Origin: Glycomyces tritici | GTDB lineage: Bacteria > Actinomycetota > Actinomycetes > Mycobacteriales > Micromonosporaceae | Length of the DNA stretch: 64,000 nt | Reading direction: 5' to 3' | Assembly: GCF_030403505.1 (NCBI RefSeq) | Contig: NZ_JAUEMJ010000001.1 | Span: 805,762 to 869,761 of the forward strand | Shown: positions 41,609-48,757 of the stretch, piece after piece | Layout of the letters: every line of letters begins with the position of its first letter | Numbering within the stretch: the stretch's first letter is position 1 | The notes under the pieces: model-generated | Database searches by the model: none | The model's input: the letters and a program-made list of their open reading frames with translations, nothing else | What the model was told of the DNA's origin: nothing | Translations under genes and position numbers: made by a program

Positions 41609-42061
41609 ATGCCGGTGAGCGATGAGCGCGAGGACGTGCTGCTGCTCGACGTGCCCTCGACGGGCGACTACCTGTCGGTCCTGCCGACCGCGACCGCGGC
41701 GGTGGCGACCAGGCTCGGGTTCTCGCTCGACGAGATCGAGGACCTCCGGGCGGCGGTCAACGCCGCCGTGGCGCTCCTGATCCCCTCCGAGCCCGGGCGC
41801 CCGCGCCCGTTCCGGCGGAAGGCGAACGACCAGCCCCTCCACTGCCGCCTCGCGGTGGGCGAGGAGACCCTCCAGATCGCCCTGAGCCGCCCCAAGGGCG
41901 AGCCCCTTCCCGATGCCGGGTCGTACCAGTGGCAGGTCCTCAGGGCCCTCACGGACGAGGTCGACGCCCACGTAGAGGACGCGACCACCACCATCACGAT
42001 CTCCCAGCGCCGCCCGGCCACCGAAGCCGACGCCGACACCCAGCGCCACCAGATCTACTAG
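41609..42061 (+). CDS. RsbW-like anti-sigma factor / ATP-binding protein
   Basis: A 150-residue protein with a GHKL ATPase-like fold. The helix LPTATAAVATRLGFSLDEIEDLRAAVNAAV matches the N-terminal box of RsbW/UsfX-type anti-sigma kinases, where the Asn helps hold Mg-ATP. The later glycine loops are weak, so kinase activity is uncertain. CAGGAAG precedes ATG 41609. In mycobacteria a sigF gene follows directly; here the gene ends at two hairpins with no sigma gene. The STAS protein at 31080 could be a partner, but this is only a guess. Confidence 0.75.
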   Translation: MPVSDEREDVLLLDVPSTGDYLSVLPTATAAVATRLGFSLDEIEDLRAAVNAAVALLIPSEPGRPRPFRRKANDQPLHCRLAVGEETLQIALSRPKGEPLPDAGSYQWQVLRALTDEVDAHVEDATTTITISQRRPATEADADTQRHQIY

Positions 42062-42083
42062 CGAACGGGATTCACCCGTTCGC
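42061..42083 (+). terminator. Hairpin directly after the RsbW-like stop codon
   Basis: A 9-bp stem (GCGAACGGG and its complement) with an ATTCA loop begins at the last base of the stop codon. Confidence 0.65.
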
Positions 42084-42160
42084 GCCGGAAAGTGTCGTAC
42101 CCCTCCGATACGTTGGCTTGATAGGGGGTCCTTCAGATCGAGGGATCTTCACGTCCGTGC

Positions 42161-42202
42161 AAGCTTGAAGGCCCGGCGGAACCCGCCGGGCCTTCCAAGC
42201 TT
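42161..42202. terminator. Long bidirectional terminator between RsbW-like and whiB1 genes
   Basis: A 19-bp stem with a single bulged base (AAGCTTGAAGGCCCGGCGG arm) and an AAC loop, between convergent genes. Confidence 0.85.
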
Positions 42203-42254
42203 CTGTTGTCACAAATTCGAGGGATGGACTAAATCAAGGGATTGCGCGGCGGTG

Positions 42255-42518
42255 CTAGCCGACGACCTGGGTCGCCAACGTGCGCAGCGCACCCGAGCGA
42301 CGCTTCAGCTCGCGGCGCTCGATCTCGCTCATGCCACCCCAGACGCCCGCGTCCTGACCGGACTCGAGTGCCCACCGCAGGCACTCCTCGGTCACCGGGC
42401 AGCGCCGGCAGACGTTCTTCGCCTGCTCGATCTGCGTCAGTGCCGGTCCGGTGTCCCCGATCGGGAAGAACAGCTCGGGGTCCTCGTCACGGCAGATGGC
42501 CTCGTGGCGCCAATCCAT
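42255..42518 (-). CDS. whiB1: WhiB1/WblE-type iron-sulfur transcription factor
   Basis: An 87-residue Wbl protein nearly colinear with M. tuberculosis WhiB1: MDWRHEAICRDEDPELFFP, then CRRCPVTEECL and the G(V/I)WGG turn GVWGGMSE. The four Cys are Cys9, Cys37, Cys40 and Cys46, binding a [4Fe-4S] cluster that reacts with nitric oxide. WhiB1 binds the primary sigma factor and is essential in mycobacteria. AAGGAG precedes the ATG at 42518 (a TTG sits one codon earlier). Its upstream region is unusually long and carries a perfect TGTGA-N6-TCACA palindrome. Confidence 0.96.
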   Translation of the reverse strand: MDWRHEAICRDEDPELFFPIGDTGPALTQIEQAKNVCRRCPVTEECLRWALESGQDAGVWGGMSEIERRELKRRSGALRTLATQVVG

Positions 42519-43329
42519 CAAAACATCTCCTTGCTAAGCATCAAGCGTTTCGCTTTCACGGTGTTATGAACAGCTCTTGCGGTTCGGGCGTTCCGCGGGC
42601 CGTTGCGGCCGCGGCGGCGTTCAAGACGCGCTTCGCATGCGTGCCGCGCCGCGTCCGTCACGAAAACCGGTGTGACGGTCGCACCTTGCGGGCGACACAG
42701 TGAGCGCTCGGCACGGAACCCGTTTCCCGGCAAAGGGAATCGTTGTCACCGCGCGTCCGGAGCACTCTCGCATCAGCGTCATTGCTGAACGCCAGGGCAT
42801 CGGGGAGCACACCCGCCTACGGCGTCGGTCGCCCAAGTGGCGACTGATGAGTCCGCATCTCTCTGACCCGACCTACCTTGTGAATACTTTCACAAGCTCG
42901 GGATTTGTCAAGGGTTCGACTCGGGAAATCAGCTCGAAGTGAGTGAACTCACCGCGCTGTACCTCGAAGAAGACTCGCGGAACACGTTCCACCATACCGC
43001 CGGAATCCCTACCGCGGATCCTCGTGGCGGCCTCCGCCACACTCACCCGAACAGAAAACGCCGGGGTCGGTGACAGCGAGTCGAACCGGTTTGACACACT
43101 GGTACTCAACGTTGGCTTGCTTACCACGCTCGGAAGTTCGCCAGGGTCTGACAAAGTTAAGGCTTGCAACTTCGCCAAAGCGTGAGTACCCACCGAATGC
43201 CCGGTCTATACGCACCGAAAATACGATATTCGGTTGTAAGTCTCGTGCCGTCCCGGTAGGGATGGCGAAATCAACCTTGCCTGCTCACGGGTGACTTGTC
43301 AACACCCGCCTTGAGGTTTTCCCAAGTTG
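42519..43329 (-). other. Long AT-richer upstream region of whiB1
   Basis: An 811-bp stretch between whiB1 and the lipid kinase gene. Its base composition is lower in G+C than the neighbourhood, and the open frames in it (for example 42873-43193 on the minus strand) have poor third-position bias, so I do not call a gene. It holds the palindrome at 42878-42895, a small stem CGGGTG/CACCCG at 43288-43308 that may end the lipid kinase transcript, and probably the whiB1 promoter(s) with a long untranslated leader. A non-coding RNA cannot be excluded. Confidence 0.5.
42878..42895. promoter_or_regulatory. Perfect operator-like palindrome upstream of whiB1 (CRP or Rex type)
   Basis: TTGTGAATACTTTCACAA. 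It satisfies both the TGTGA-N6-TCACA consensus of CRP-family proteins and the TTGTGAA-N4-TTCACAA consensus of the NADH sensor Rex. It lies about 360 bp before the whiB1 start. The whiB1 gene of M. tuberculosis is a known CRP target; Rex targets in Streptomyces have, as I recall, been reported to include the wblE gene. Confidence 0.7.
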
Positions 43330-44283
43330 TTAGCAGGCCACCCGCAGCGCCTCCGGAACCGAGCTGAGTTCCACATCGGTTCGCTCTCCGAGATAGTCCC
43401 CGTCGAGCTGGAAGGCCTGGGGCAGCGAAGCGCGCAGTCTGATCCTGGAGAGATCGTGATGCGTCACCGCGTGTTTGCCGTCGGGCCCGTCCCGACCCAC
43501 CAGCAGTGAAGCGGCGGTCATCGCGGCGTCCGACAGGCCAAGTTTACGCAGAACCAGGACGTCAAGTCCAGCATTAAAGGATGCCCGCGCGTTGAGATTC
43601 ACCGGAAGGGTACCGAGATAGGTCCACGGTGCGCAGTTCTGCACCACGACCATCCCTTCGGAGAGGTCCTCCTCACCAGAGGAGAGCTCCACCTCAATGG
43701 TGTCCCCTTCCACCCCGTGCTCATTCAGCTCCGCCATGACCGCGCGCGCGTAGTGCGCGCCGAGGTTGCGCTTCTTGCGGTACGACTCGACCTTCTTGAT
43801 GATCGACGCGTCCCAGCCCAGTCCCGCGCAGAACGTGAACAGCCGGTCCACGTCGTCACCGGTCGCCCGCCCCAGGCTCACCGTGCGCACCCGTCGCTCC
43901 TCCAAGGCCGACACGATCGCCAGCGAGGCCCTGCGGCGGTCCCAAGGCAGCCCGAGGGCGCGCGCGAAGACGTTCGTGGAGCCGGCGGGGATCGGCGCGA
44001 AGATCGGGGCCTCATCGGCCGGCCGGCCGCCGGAGACCAGGCCGTTGACGACCTCGTTCACCGTGCCGTCGCCGCCGAGGCTGAGGACCACGTCGTAGCC
44101 CTTGTCCGCCCCGCGCTTCGCGAGGATCTCGGCGTGGTCGCGTCTGCGGGTCACCTCGACCTCGAGGTCGAGCACCTCGTCGAGCTTCTTCCTCACCCAG
44201 CGCGTGCGCCGGCGCGAGCCGGTGGAGGCCTTCGGGTTCACGATGAGCAGACCACGTTGTGGCGCTGCTTTCAGGTCGCGCAT
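43330..44283 (-). CDS. Diacylglycerol kinase-type lipid kinase
   Basis: A 317-residue DAGK-catalytic family protein. The nucleotide-binding signature is LSLGGDGTVNEVVNGL, followed by IPAGSTNVFARALG, and the start has LLIVNPKASTGS. Such enzymes phosphorylate diacylglycerol or related lipids at the inner membrane face. The length fits the YegS/BmrU/DgkB group. ATG 44283 lies at the divergent promoter shared with the small membrane protein gene at 44316. It is separated from whiB1 by a long gap. Confidence 0.92.
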   Translation of the reverse strand: MRDLKAAPQRGLLIVNPKASTGSRRRTRWVRKKLDEVLDLEVEVTRRRDHAEILAKRGADKGYDVVLSLGGDGTVNEVVNGLVSGGRPADEAPIFAPIPAGSTNVFARALGLPWDRRRASLAIVSALEERRVRTVSLGRATGDDVDRLFTFCAGLGWDASIIKKVESYRKKRNLGAHYARAVMAELNEHGVEGDTIEVELSSGEEDLSEGMVVVQNCAPWTYLGTLPVNLNARASFNAGLDVLVLRKLGLSDAAMTAASLLVGRDGPDGKHAVTHHDLSRIRLRASLPQAFQLDGDYLGERTDVELSSVPEALRVAC

Positions 44284-44315
44284 ACGCGCAGCGTAGCCCG
44301 GGATACGGTTGGCGT

Positions 44316-44765
44316 GTGAACGAAACCGATGCCGACATGGGCGCGGTCACCGAAACCCCCGACTCCGGTGACCGTCCTTGGACCTTGACCGCCGCGGCGA
44401 TCCTGTTCTGGCTCCTCGCAACGGGACTCGCCGCCGCAGGAGTGTGGGGCCTGGTGCAGATCGTGACTGACCAGGTGGACACCGTGGGCGGCGCCGTCGG
44501 CGTCGCGCTGATCGCGTTCCTCGGGGCGCTCTACTACTGGTTCATCGGGCGCCGGCTGCTGCGGATGGACGATGTCATCGCGCAAGCGGTCTTCCAAGGG
44601 CTCCTTTGGCTTCCGGTCGGGTACTACCTCCGGGAAGCGGCCCACCCGGTCATCGGAATCGGGGCCTGGGCGCTGGCGGCGGCGATCGTGGGGCTGGTCC
44701 TCAGCGGGCCGACGCGGCGCGCGGTCGGGTTCGGCGATCGGCGGCCTTTCGGCGGAGCCGAATAG
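44316..44765 (+). CDS. Small four-helix membrane protein
   Basis: A 149-residue protein with four probable membrane segments: about 23-45, 58-78, 88-105 and 112-132. I do not recognise the family. I chose the GTG at 44316: a GGATACGG sequence seven bases earlier looks like a -10 box, so the message may be leaderless. The last codons (GGAGCCGAATAG) are the first unit of a 25-bp tandem repeat that follows, so the gene's end has been copied downstream several times. Divergent from the lipid kinase. Confidence 0.65.
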   Translation: MNETDADMGAVTETPDSGDRPWTLTAAAILFWLLATGLAAAGVWGLVQIVTDQVDTVGGAVGVALIAFLGALYYWFIGRRLLRMDDVIAQAVFQGLLWLPVGYYLREAAHPVIGIGAWALAAAIVGLVLSGPTRRAVGFGDRRPFGGAE

Positions 44766-44937
44766 CCAGCGCAGGGGCGGAGCCGAATAGCTGCCGCAGG
44801 GGCGGGGCCGAATAGCTAGCGCTGTGGCAGAGCCGAATAGCTGCCGCAGGGGCGGAGCCGAATAGCCGTCGCTGTGGCGGAGCCGAGTAGCAAGTCCGGT
44901 GGCGGAGCCGAATAACCGGCCCAGTCGCGAATAGCCG
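44751..44937 (+). repeat. 25-bp tandem repeat, seven units, starting on a stop codon
   Basis: Units begin GGCGGAGCCGAATAG and end in a variable ten-base tail; unit length is 25 bp from 44751 to 44925, then a partial unit. The first unit includes the TAG stop (44763-44765) of the membrane protein gene, so GAATAG recurs in all frames. Confidence 0.95.
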
Positions 44938-44938
44938 C

Positions 44939-44986
44939 CTTGAAGCCGCGACCTCCTGGACCACAACCAGGTGCTCTACCAACTGG
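44939..44986 (-). pseudogene. Degenerate tRNA-His(GTG) fragment
   Basis: On the minus strand this reads CCAGTTGGTAGAGCACCTGG, then TTGTGGT and CCAGGAGGTCGCGGCTTCAAG. That is a D-arm, a perfect CCTGG/CCAGG anticodon stem with loop TTGTGGT (anticodon GTG, histidine), the variable region and the start of a T-arm (TTCAAG). The acceptor stem and the CCC side of the T-stem are missing. It is not a functional tRNA; it looks like a scar of recombination at a tRNA gene. Confidence 0.8.
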
Positions 44987-44992
44987 ATCGGC

Positions 44993-45757
44993 CTAAGCCG
45001 CGGCGGCGCGCTTCGCGATGAGCTCGATGAGTTCCGGTGCCGTGCCGAGCGGTTCGCCGACGTGGTCGACGCCGGCCTCACGGGCGGACGCGATCGCCGT
45101 GTCGCACAGCAGACCCGGCGCGATGAAGTAGCAGACCGCCGCGATGTGCTGGGCGCCTTGGGCTTTCAATGCTTCGACGGTCTCGCCCGCTTTCGGGCCG
45201 GGCCCTGAGGCGAATCCCGGTCCGGCCGGGACGCCGAGCAGGCGGCCGGCTTCGGCGGCCACGGCCGCCACATGCGCGCGGCCCTCGTCGACGCGCGTGC
45301 CTGCGGCGCAGACCACCAGGCCGTCGATCCCGAAAGGCAGGTCGCGGACGAGCGCCTTCGCGAGTGACAGGTCCCCCACGGGCCTGGCCACCGCGACGGC
45401 GAAGCCCGGGCGGGACTCCTCGGCCCGCTTCGCGACATCGGGCAGGTCGGTCCGGGAGTGGTAGGCGTCGGTGAGCAGCAGCGGCAGGGCCACTGCGGCG
45501 CCGATGCCGGTGTCGGCGAGGCCCCGCAGGACCTCGACCGGGTGCGGCTCATTGAATTCCAGGAAGCCCGCGTCCGCTCCGGCCGCCCGCGCGATGGCGC
45601 GGACGACCTCCGGGGAGCGTGGGTCGGGGCTGCCGTGGGCGACCAGGACGATCGGCCGCGGCGGCTCCGAGTTCGACGCTCCGGCATCCGGAAGCGCCGA
45701 CACGCCGGAACCCGACGCGGCGGGCGCGTCGGTCTCCGGCGTGGTTCCGTCAGACAT
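44993..45757 (-). CDS. Sirohydrochlorin ferrochelatase/CbiX-type chelatase
   Basis: A 254-residue CbiX/SirB-type protein. The N-terminal Ala/Ser-rich tail of about 30 residues is variable. The catalytic first half has LVAHGSPDPRS with the metal-binding His, and the second half ends VGEPLGTAPELIELI. It inserts iron (or cobalt) into sirohydrochlorin to supply siroheme to the sulfite reductase of the same operon. It overlaps cysH by eight bases and is last in the operon. Immediately downstream lies the tRNA-His remnant, seven bases away. Confidence 0.88.
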   Translation of the reverse strand: MSDGTTPETDAPAASGSGVSALPDAGASNSEPPRPIVLVAHGSPDPRSPEVVRAIARAAGADAGFLEFNEPHPVEVLRGLADTGIGAAVALPLLLTDAYHSRTDLPDVAKRAEESRPGFAVAVARPVGDLSLAKALVRDLPFGIDGLVVCAAGTRVDEGRAHVAAVAAEAGRLLGVPAGPGFASGPGPKAGETVEALKAQGAQHIAAVCYFIAPGLLCDTAIASAREAGVDHVGEPLGTAPELIELIAKRAAAA

Positions 45758-46460
45758 GCAGTCCGCATTCGGTCTTGTCGAACGCGGCCCAGCGGCCGGC
45801 GCGCGGGTCCTCGCCCGGCGAGGTGCGCCGGGTGCACGGCCAGCAGCCGATGGAGCGGAAGCCGTCCTTGAGCAGCGGGTTGACCGGGATGTTGTAGCGC
45901 TCGATGTACGCCTCCTGGTCGGCCTCGGTCCACTTCGCGATCGGAGAGACCTTGACCTTGCGGCGGGAGAGGTCGAAGTCGACGACGCGCGTGTTGGCGC
46001 GGGTCGGGCCCTCGTCCCGGCGCAGGCCGGTGGCCCAGCCGTCGTAGTCGGCCAGGGCCGCGTTGAGCGGCAGGACCTTGCGCAGCGAGCAGCATTCGTC
46101 AGGGGAGCGCGCGAACAGGCGCGGGCCGAACTCGGCGTCCTGGGCCAGCACCGACTGGTCGGGCTGGATGGAGCGGACGTTCACGTTCATCGTGGAGGCC
46201 ACGAAGTCGCGGACTTCGAGGGTCTCGGGGAAGTGCAGACCGGTGTCGAGGAAGACGACGTCGATGCCGGGGGCGACCTCGCTGGCGAGGTGGACCACGG
46301 CGGCGTCGGCCATCGAGGAGGTCACACAGAAGCGCTCGCCGAACTCGCCGACCGCCCACTCGAGGATCTGGTGGGCCGTGGCGTCTTCCAGGCGCTTCCC
46401 CGCGTCCGTTGCGAGGTCACGGAGTTCGAAGGGGTCTCTCTCGTTCCCTGTGCTGCTCAT
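45750..46460 (-). CDS. cysH: Adenylylsulfate reductase (CysH)
   Basis: A 236-residue thioredoxin-dependent reductase of APS (or PAPS). The two Cys pairs that bind a [4Fe-4S] cluster in APS-type enzymes are visible (ECCSLRK; GCWPC), as are TRRTSPGEDPRAGRW and the C-terminal catalytic ECGLH. The N-terminal strand with TSSMADAAVVHL is the nucleotide loop. The Cys pattern favours APS over PAPS. It lies between the zinc-ribbon gene and the chelatase gene in the sulfate assimilation operon. Confidence 0.95.
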   Translation of the reverse strand: MSSTGNERDPFELRDLATDAGKRLEDATAHQILEWAVGEFGERFCVTSSMADAAVVHLASEVAPGIDVVFLDTGLHFPETLEVRDFVASTMNVNVRSIQPDQSVLAQDAEFGPRLFARSPDECCSLRKVLPLNAALADYDGWATGLRRDEGPTRANTRVVDFDLSRRKVKVSPIAKWTEADQEAYIERYNIPVNPLLKDGFRSIGCWPCTRRTSPGEDPRAGRWAAFDKTECGLHV

Positions 46461-46486
46461 GCTGCTTCACTCCGATCGGGGGTACA

Positions 46487-46690
46487 TCACTCGGGCCCTG
46501 GGCCCGTGGGCGGCGCCGCGTACACCGGTGCGGCGGCCATCCCGTGGTATTTGACGGCGAAGACGCGGGTGCAGTCCGCGCAGTGCCATCCGCCCTTGAA
46601 GTCGACCGCGCTGTCGGCTTCGGGCTCGTACGGCCGGAGGTCTTCCTCGCCGCAGTAGGGGCAGTAGTAGGGAACGACGCGTGCGGTCAC
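46487..46690 (-). CDS. Small zinc-ribbon protein of the sulfite reductase operon
   Basis: A 67-residue protein with two pairs of Cys (YYCPYCGEEDL and WHCADCTRVFAV), the pattern of a rubredoxin-like or zinc-ribbon fold. The GTG at 46690 overlaps the stop of the sulfite reductase gene by four bases (GTGA), which supports real translation. A C-terminal Pro/Ala tail of about 17 residues follows. Similar small genes lie between sir and cysH in other actinomycetes, but I know no named function; an electron carrier or folding aid for the reductase is possible. It is too small for most gene callers. Confidence 0.7.
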   Translation of the reverse strand: MTARVVPYYCPYCGEEDLRPYEPEADSAVDFKGGWHCADCTRVFAVKYHGMAAAPVYAAPPTGPGPE

Positions 46691-48351
46691 TGCAATTCCG
46701 CATCGTCGGCCCGGTGGATCCACTGGGCGAAGGTCTCGCCTTCCGACCTGGCCGTGAGGTAGCGACGGGTGAGGCGTTCCACATAGTCGCCGAGGTCGGC
46801 CGAGGTGACCTTGAGGCCGCGGGACTTGCGTCCGAGGCTCGCCGCGGAGGCGTGGCCGCCGCCGAGGTGGACCTGGAAGCCTTCGACCTGCTCGCCGGCC
46901 TCGTCGGTGACGAGCTGTCCTTTGAGGCCGATGTCCGCGGTCTGGGTGCGGGCGCAGGCGTTGGGGCAGCCGTTGACGTGGATGGAGATCGGCACGTCGA
47001 GTTCGGGGACGCGCTTCTCCAGCTCCTCGACGAGGTCGCGGGCGCGGTCCTTGGTGTCGACGATGGCGAGCTTGCAGAACTGGATGCCGGTGCACGCCAT
47101 GGTGGCCCGGCGCCAGTTGGACGGCTCGGCCTCGAGCCCGATGGCGCGCAGGTCGACGACGGCGTCGCGGACCTTGTCCTCCGGGACGTCCAGGAGCAGG
47201 AGCTTCTGGAGCGGGGTGGCGCGAACGCGGTCGGAGCCGTACTTCTCGGCGATGTCCGCGAGCTGGTCGAGGATGGTGCCGGAGACGCGGCCGACGACCG
47301 GCGCGACGCCGATGTAGTACTTGCCGTCGGTCTGCTTGTGGACGCCGATGTGGTCGAGGAGCTTCTCGGGGACCGGGGGCTGCTCGAGGTCGGGGAGCTT
47401 GCGGCCGAGGTACGCGTCGGACTCGAGGACTTCGCGGAACTTCTCCGCGCCCCAGTCCTTCACGAGGAACTTCAAGCGCGCGCGGGTGCGCAGGCGGCGG
47501 TAGCCCCAGTCGCGGAAGATGCGGACCACGTTGACCCACACCTCGACGATGTCGTCCTGGGAGACCCAGACGCCCAGGCGCGGCGCGAACATCGGGTTGG
47601 TGGAGAGGCCGCCGCCGACGTAGAGGTCGAAGCCGGGGCCGTGCTCGGGGTGGTGGGCGCCGATGAGCGAGATGTCGTTGACCTCGTACGGGCTGTCGGG
47701 CAGCCAGCCGATGGTCGACTTGAACTTGCGCGGCAGGTTGGAGAGGCTCTTGTCGCCGATGAACCGGTCGTAGATCTCCTGGATCTGCGGGGTCGGGTCG
47801 ATGACCTCTTCGGTGGAGACGCCGGCGACCGGGGATCCCATGATGACGCGCGGGCAGTCGCCGCAGGCCTCCTGGGTGTCGAGGCCGACGGCCTCGAGGC
47901 GGCGCCAGATCTCGGGGACGTCCTCGACGCGGATCCAGTGGTACTGGACGTTCTCGCGGTCGGTGACGTCGGCCGTGTCGCGCCCGAACTCCTTGGAGAT
48001 CCCGGCGATGGTGCGCAGCTGCGCCAGGTTGAGCTGGCCGCCGTCCATGCGCACGCGCATCATGAAGAACTTGTCGTCCAGCTCCTCCTCTTCGAGGATG
48101 CCGGTCTTGCCGCCGGCGATGCCGGGCTTGCGCTGGGTGTACAGGCCCCACCAGCGGAAGCGTCCGCGCAGGTCTGCCGGGTCGATGGAGTCGAAGCCGC
48201 GGTGTGCGTAGACGCCCTCGATGCGCTGGCGCACGTTGAGCGGGTTGTCGTCCTTCTTGGACTGCTCGTTCTTGTTGAGCGGCTCCCGGTGGCCCAGGGC
48301 CCACTGGCCTTGGCCCTTCGGGCGGGACGGTTTGCGCGTTGGCGTTGGCAC
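46687..48351 (-). CDS. Ferredoxin-dependent sulfite reductase
   Basis: A 554-residue siroheme-[4Fe-4S] enzyme of the nitrite/sulfite reductase family, reducing sulfite to sulfide. The cluster-siroheme Cys are in ACTGIQFC and NGCPNAC. Two ferredoxin-like half domains flank them (TIAGISKEFGRDTADVTDRE near residue 105). The presence of cysH, chelatase and a cysteine leader peptide favours sulfite over nitrite as substrate; nitrite is already handled by NirBD. I chose the GTG at 48351 because GAGGAGA lies six bases before it; an ATG four codons earlier is less well placed. Confidence 0.93.
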   Translation of the reverse strand: MPTPTRKPSRPKGQGQWALGHREPLNKNEQSKKDDNPLNVRQRIEGVYAHRGFDSIDPADLRGRFRWWGLYTQRKPGIAGGKTGILEEEELDDKFFMMRVRMDGGQLNLAQLRTIAGISKEFGRDTADVTDRENVQYHWIRVEDVPEIWRRLEAVGLDTQEACGDCPRVIMGSPVAGVSTEEVIDPTPQIQEIYDRFIGDKSLSNLPRKFKSTIGWLPDSPYEVNDISLIGAHHPEHGPGFDLYVGGGLSTNPMFAPRLGVWVSQDDIVEVWVNVVRIFRDWGYRRLRTRARLKFLVKDWGAEKFREVLESDAYLGRKLPDLEQPPVPEKLLDHIGVHKQTDGKYYIGVAPVVGRVSGTILDQLADIAEKYGSDRVRATPLQKLLLLDVPEDKVRDAVVDLRAIGLEAEPSNWRRATMACTGIQFCKLAIVDTKDRARDLVEELEKRVPELDVPISIHVNGCPNACARTQTADIGLKGQLVTDEAGEQVEGFQVHLGGGHASAASLGRKSRGLKVTSADLGDYVERLTRRYLTARSEGETFAQWIHRADDAELQ

Positions 48352-48363
48352 AGTTCTCCTCAT

Positions 48364-48744
48364 GCGGACACAGATGTGGCGTGGTTCAACGGCAGAATGC
48401 CGGAAGGATTTAGCGGCGCATCAGACAGGCGGCGCTGAACACACGGCAGAAGTCGACGTGGCGGCGTGCCACCAGTCGGAGCCCATGTGCGCGAGACATG
48501 CCTGCAAGCATGCCACACATCTCAGCGCATGGCATCTGTCGTCCCGCTGCTTGGACGGGGCGTCACATGCGGGAGCCGGGCAGGTCGGATGACCGGCCCG
48601 GCTCACTTCCGGCGCTCATCGCAGTGCGCTGCGCCGCATGCTTCGCCCGCTCACTGCAGGGCGCTGCGCTTCCCGCTTCGCCCGTTCCGTTCCTTCGTCA
48701 CTGCAGGGCGCTGTACTTCCCGCTTCGCCCGTTCCGTTCCTTCG
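48364..48744 (-). other. Leader region of the sulfate assimilation operon
   Basis: A 381-bp stretch between the sulfite reductase gene and the kinase gene. It contains the cysteine leader peptide (48410-48499) and, on its far side, a 47-bp repeat tied to the kinase stop codon. Nothing else coding is visible. Confidence 0.6.
48410..48499 (-). CDS. Cysteine-containing leader peptide upstream of sulfite reductase
   Basis: A 29-residue reading frame, beginning MSRAHGLRLVARRHVDFC (18 residues) and ending RVFSAACLMRR. The RRHVDFCRVxSAxC pattern is the recognised signature of actinobacterial leader peptides ahead of sulfur-assimilation genes. The two Cys codons near the end would stall ribosomes when cysteinyl-tRNA is short and so raise downstream expression. 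It ends 58 bases before the sulfite reductase start. An in-frame ATG four codons earlier (48511) is possible. Too short for automated callers. Confidence 0.8.
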   Translation of the reverse strand: MSRAHGLRLVARRHVDFCRVFSAACLMRR

Positions 48745-48757
48745 TCACTGCAGGGCG
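48654..48757 (-). repeat. 47-bp tandem repeat (two copies and a partial) on the kinase stop codon
   Basis: Units start CTGCAGGGCG and end TTCCTTCGTCA; copies at 48654-48700 and 48701-48747 differ in two bases, with a partial third copy 48748-48757. On the minus strand the partial third copy together with the end of the second copies GCCCTGCAGTGA, the last codons of the kinase gene. Confidence 0.9.

Noticed and set aside
42873..43193. Possible 106-residue gene on the minus strand before whiB1
   Set aside because: Third-position G/C is far below that of neighbouring genes, no ribosome binding site is seen, and the frame crosses the palindrome that looks like an operator.
44751..44937. CRISPR array
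   Set aside because: Units are directly adjacent at 25 bp with no unique spacers of regular length, and no cas genes are in the window.
44939..44986. Functional tRNA-His gene
   Set aside because: The acceptor stem cannot be formed on either side and the T-stem lacks its 3' partner.
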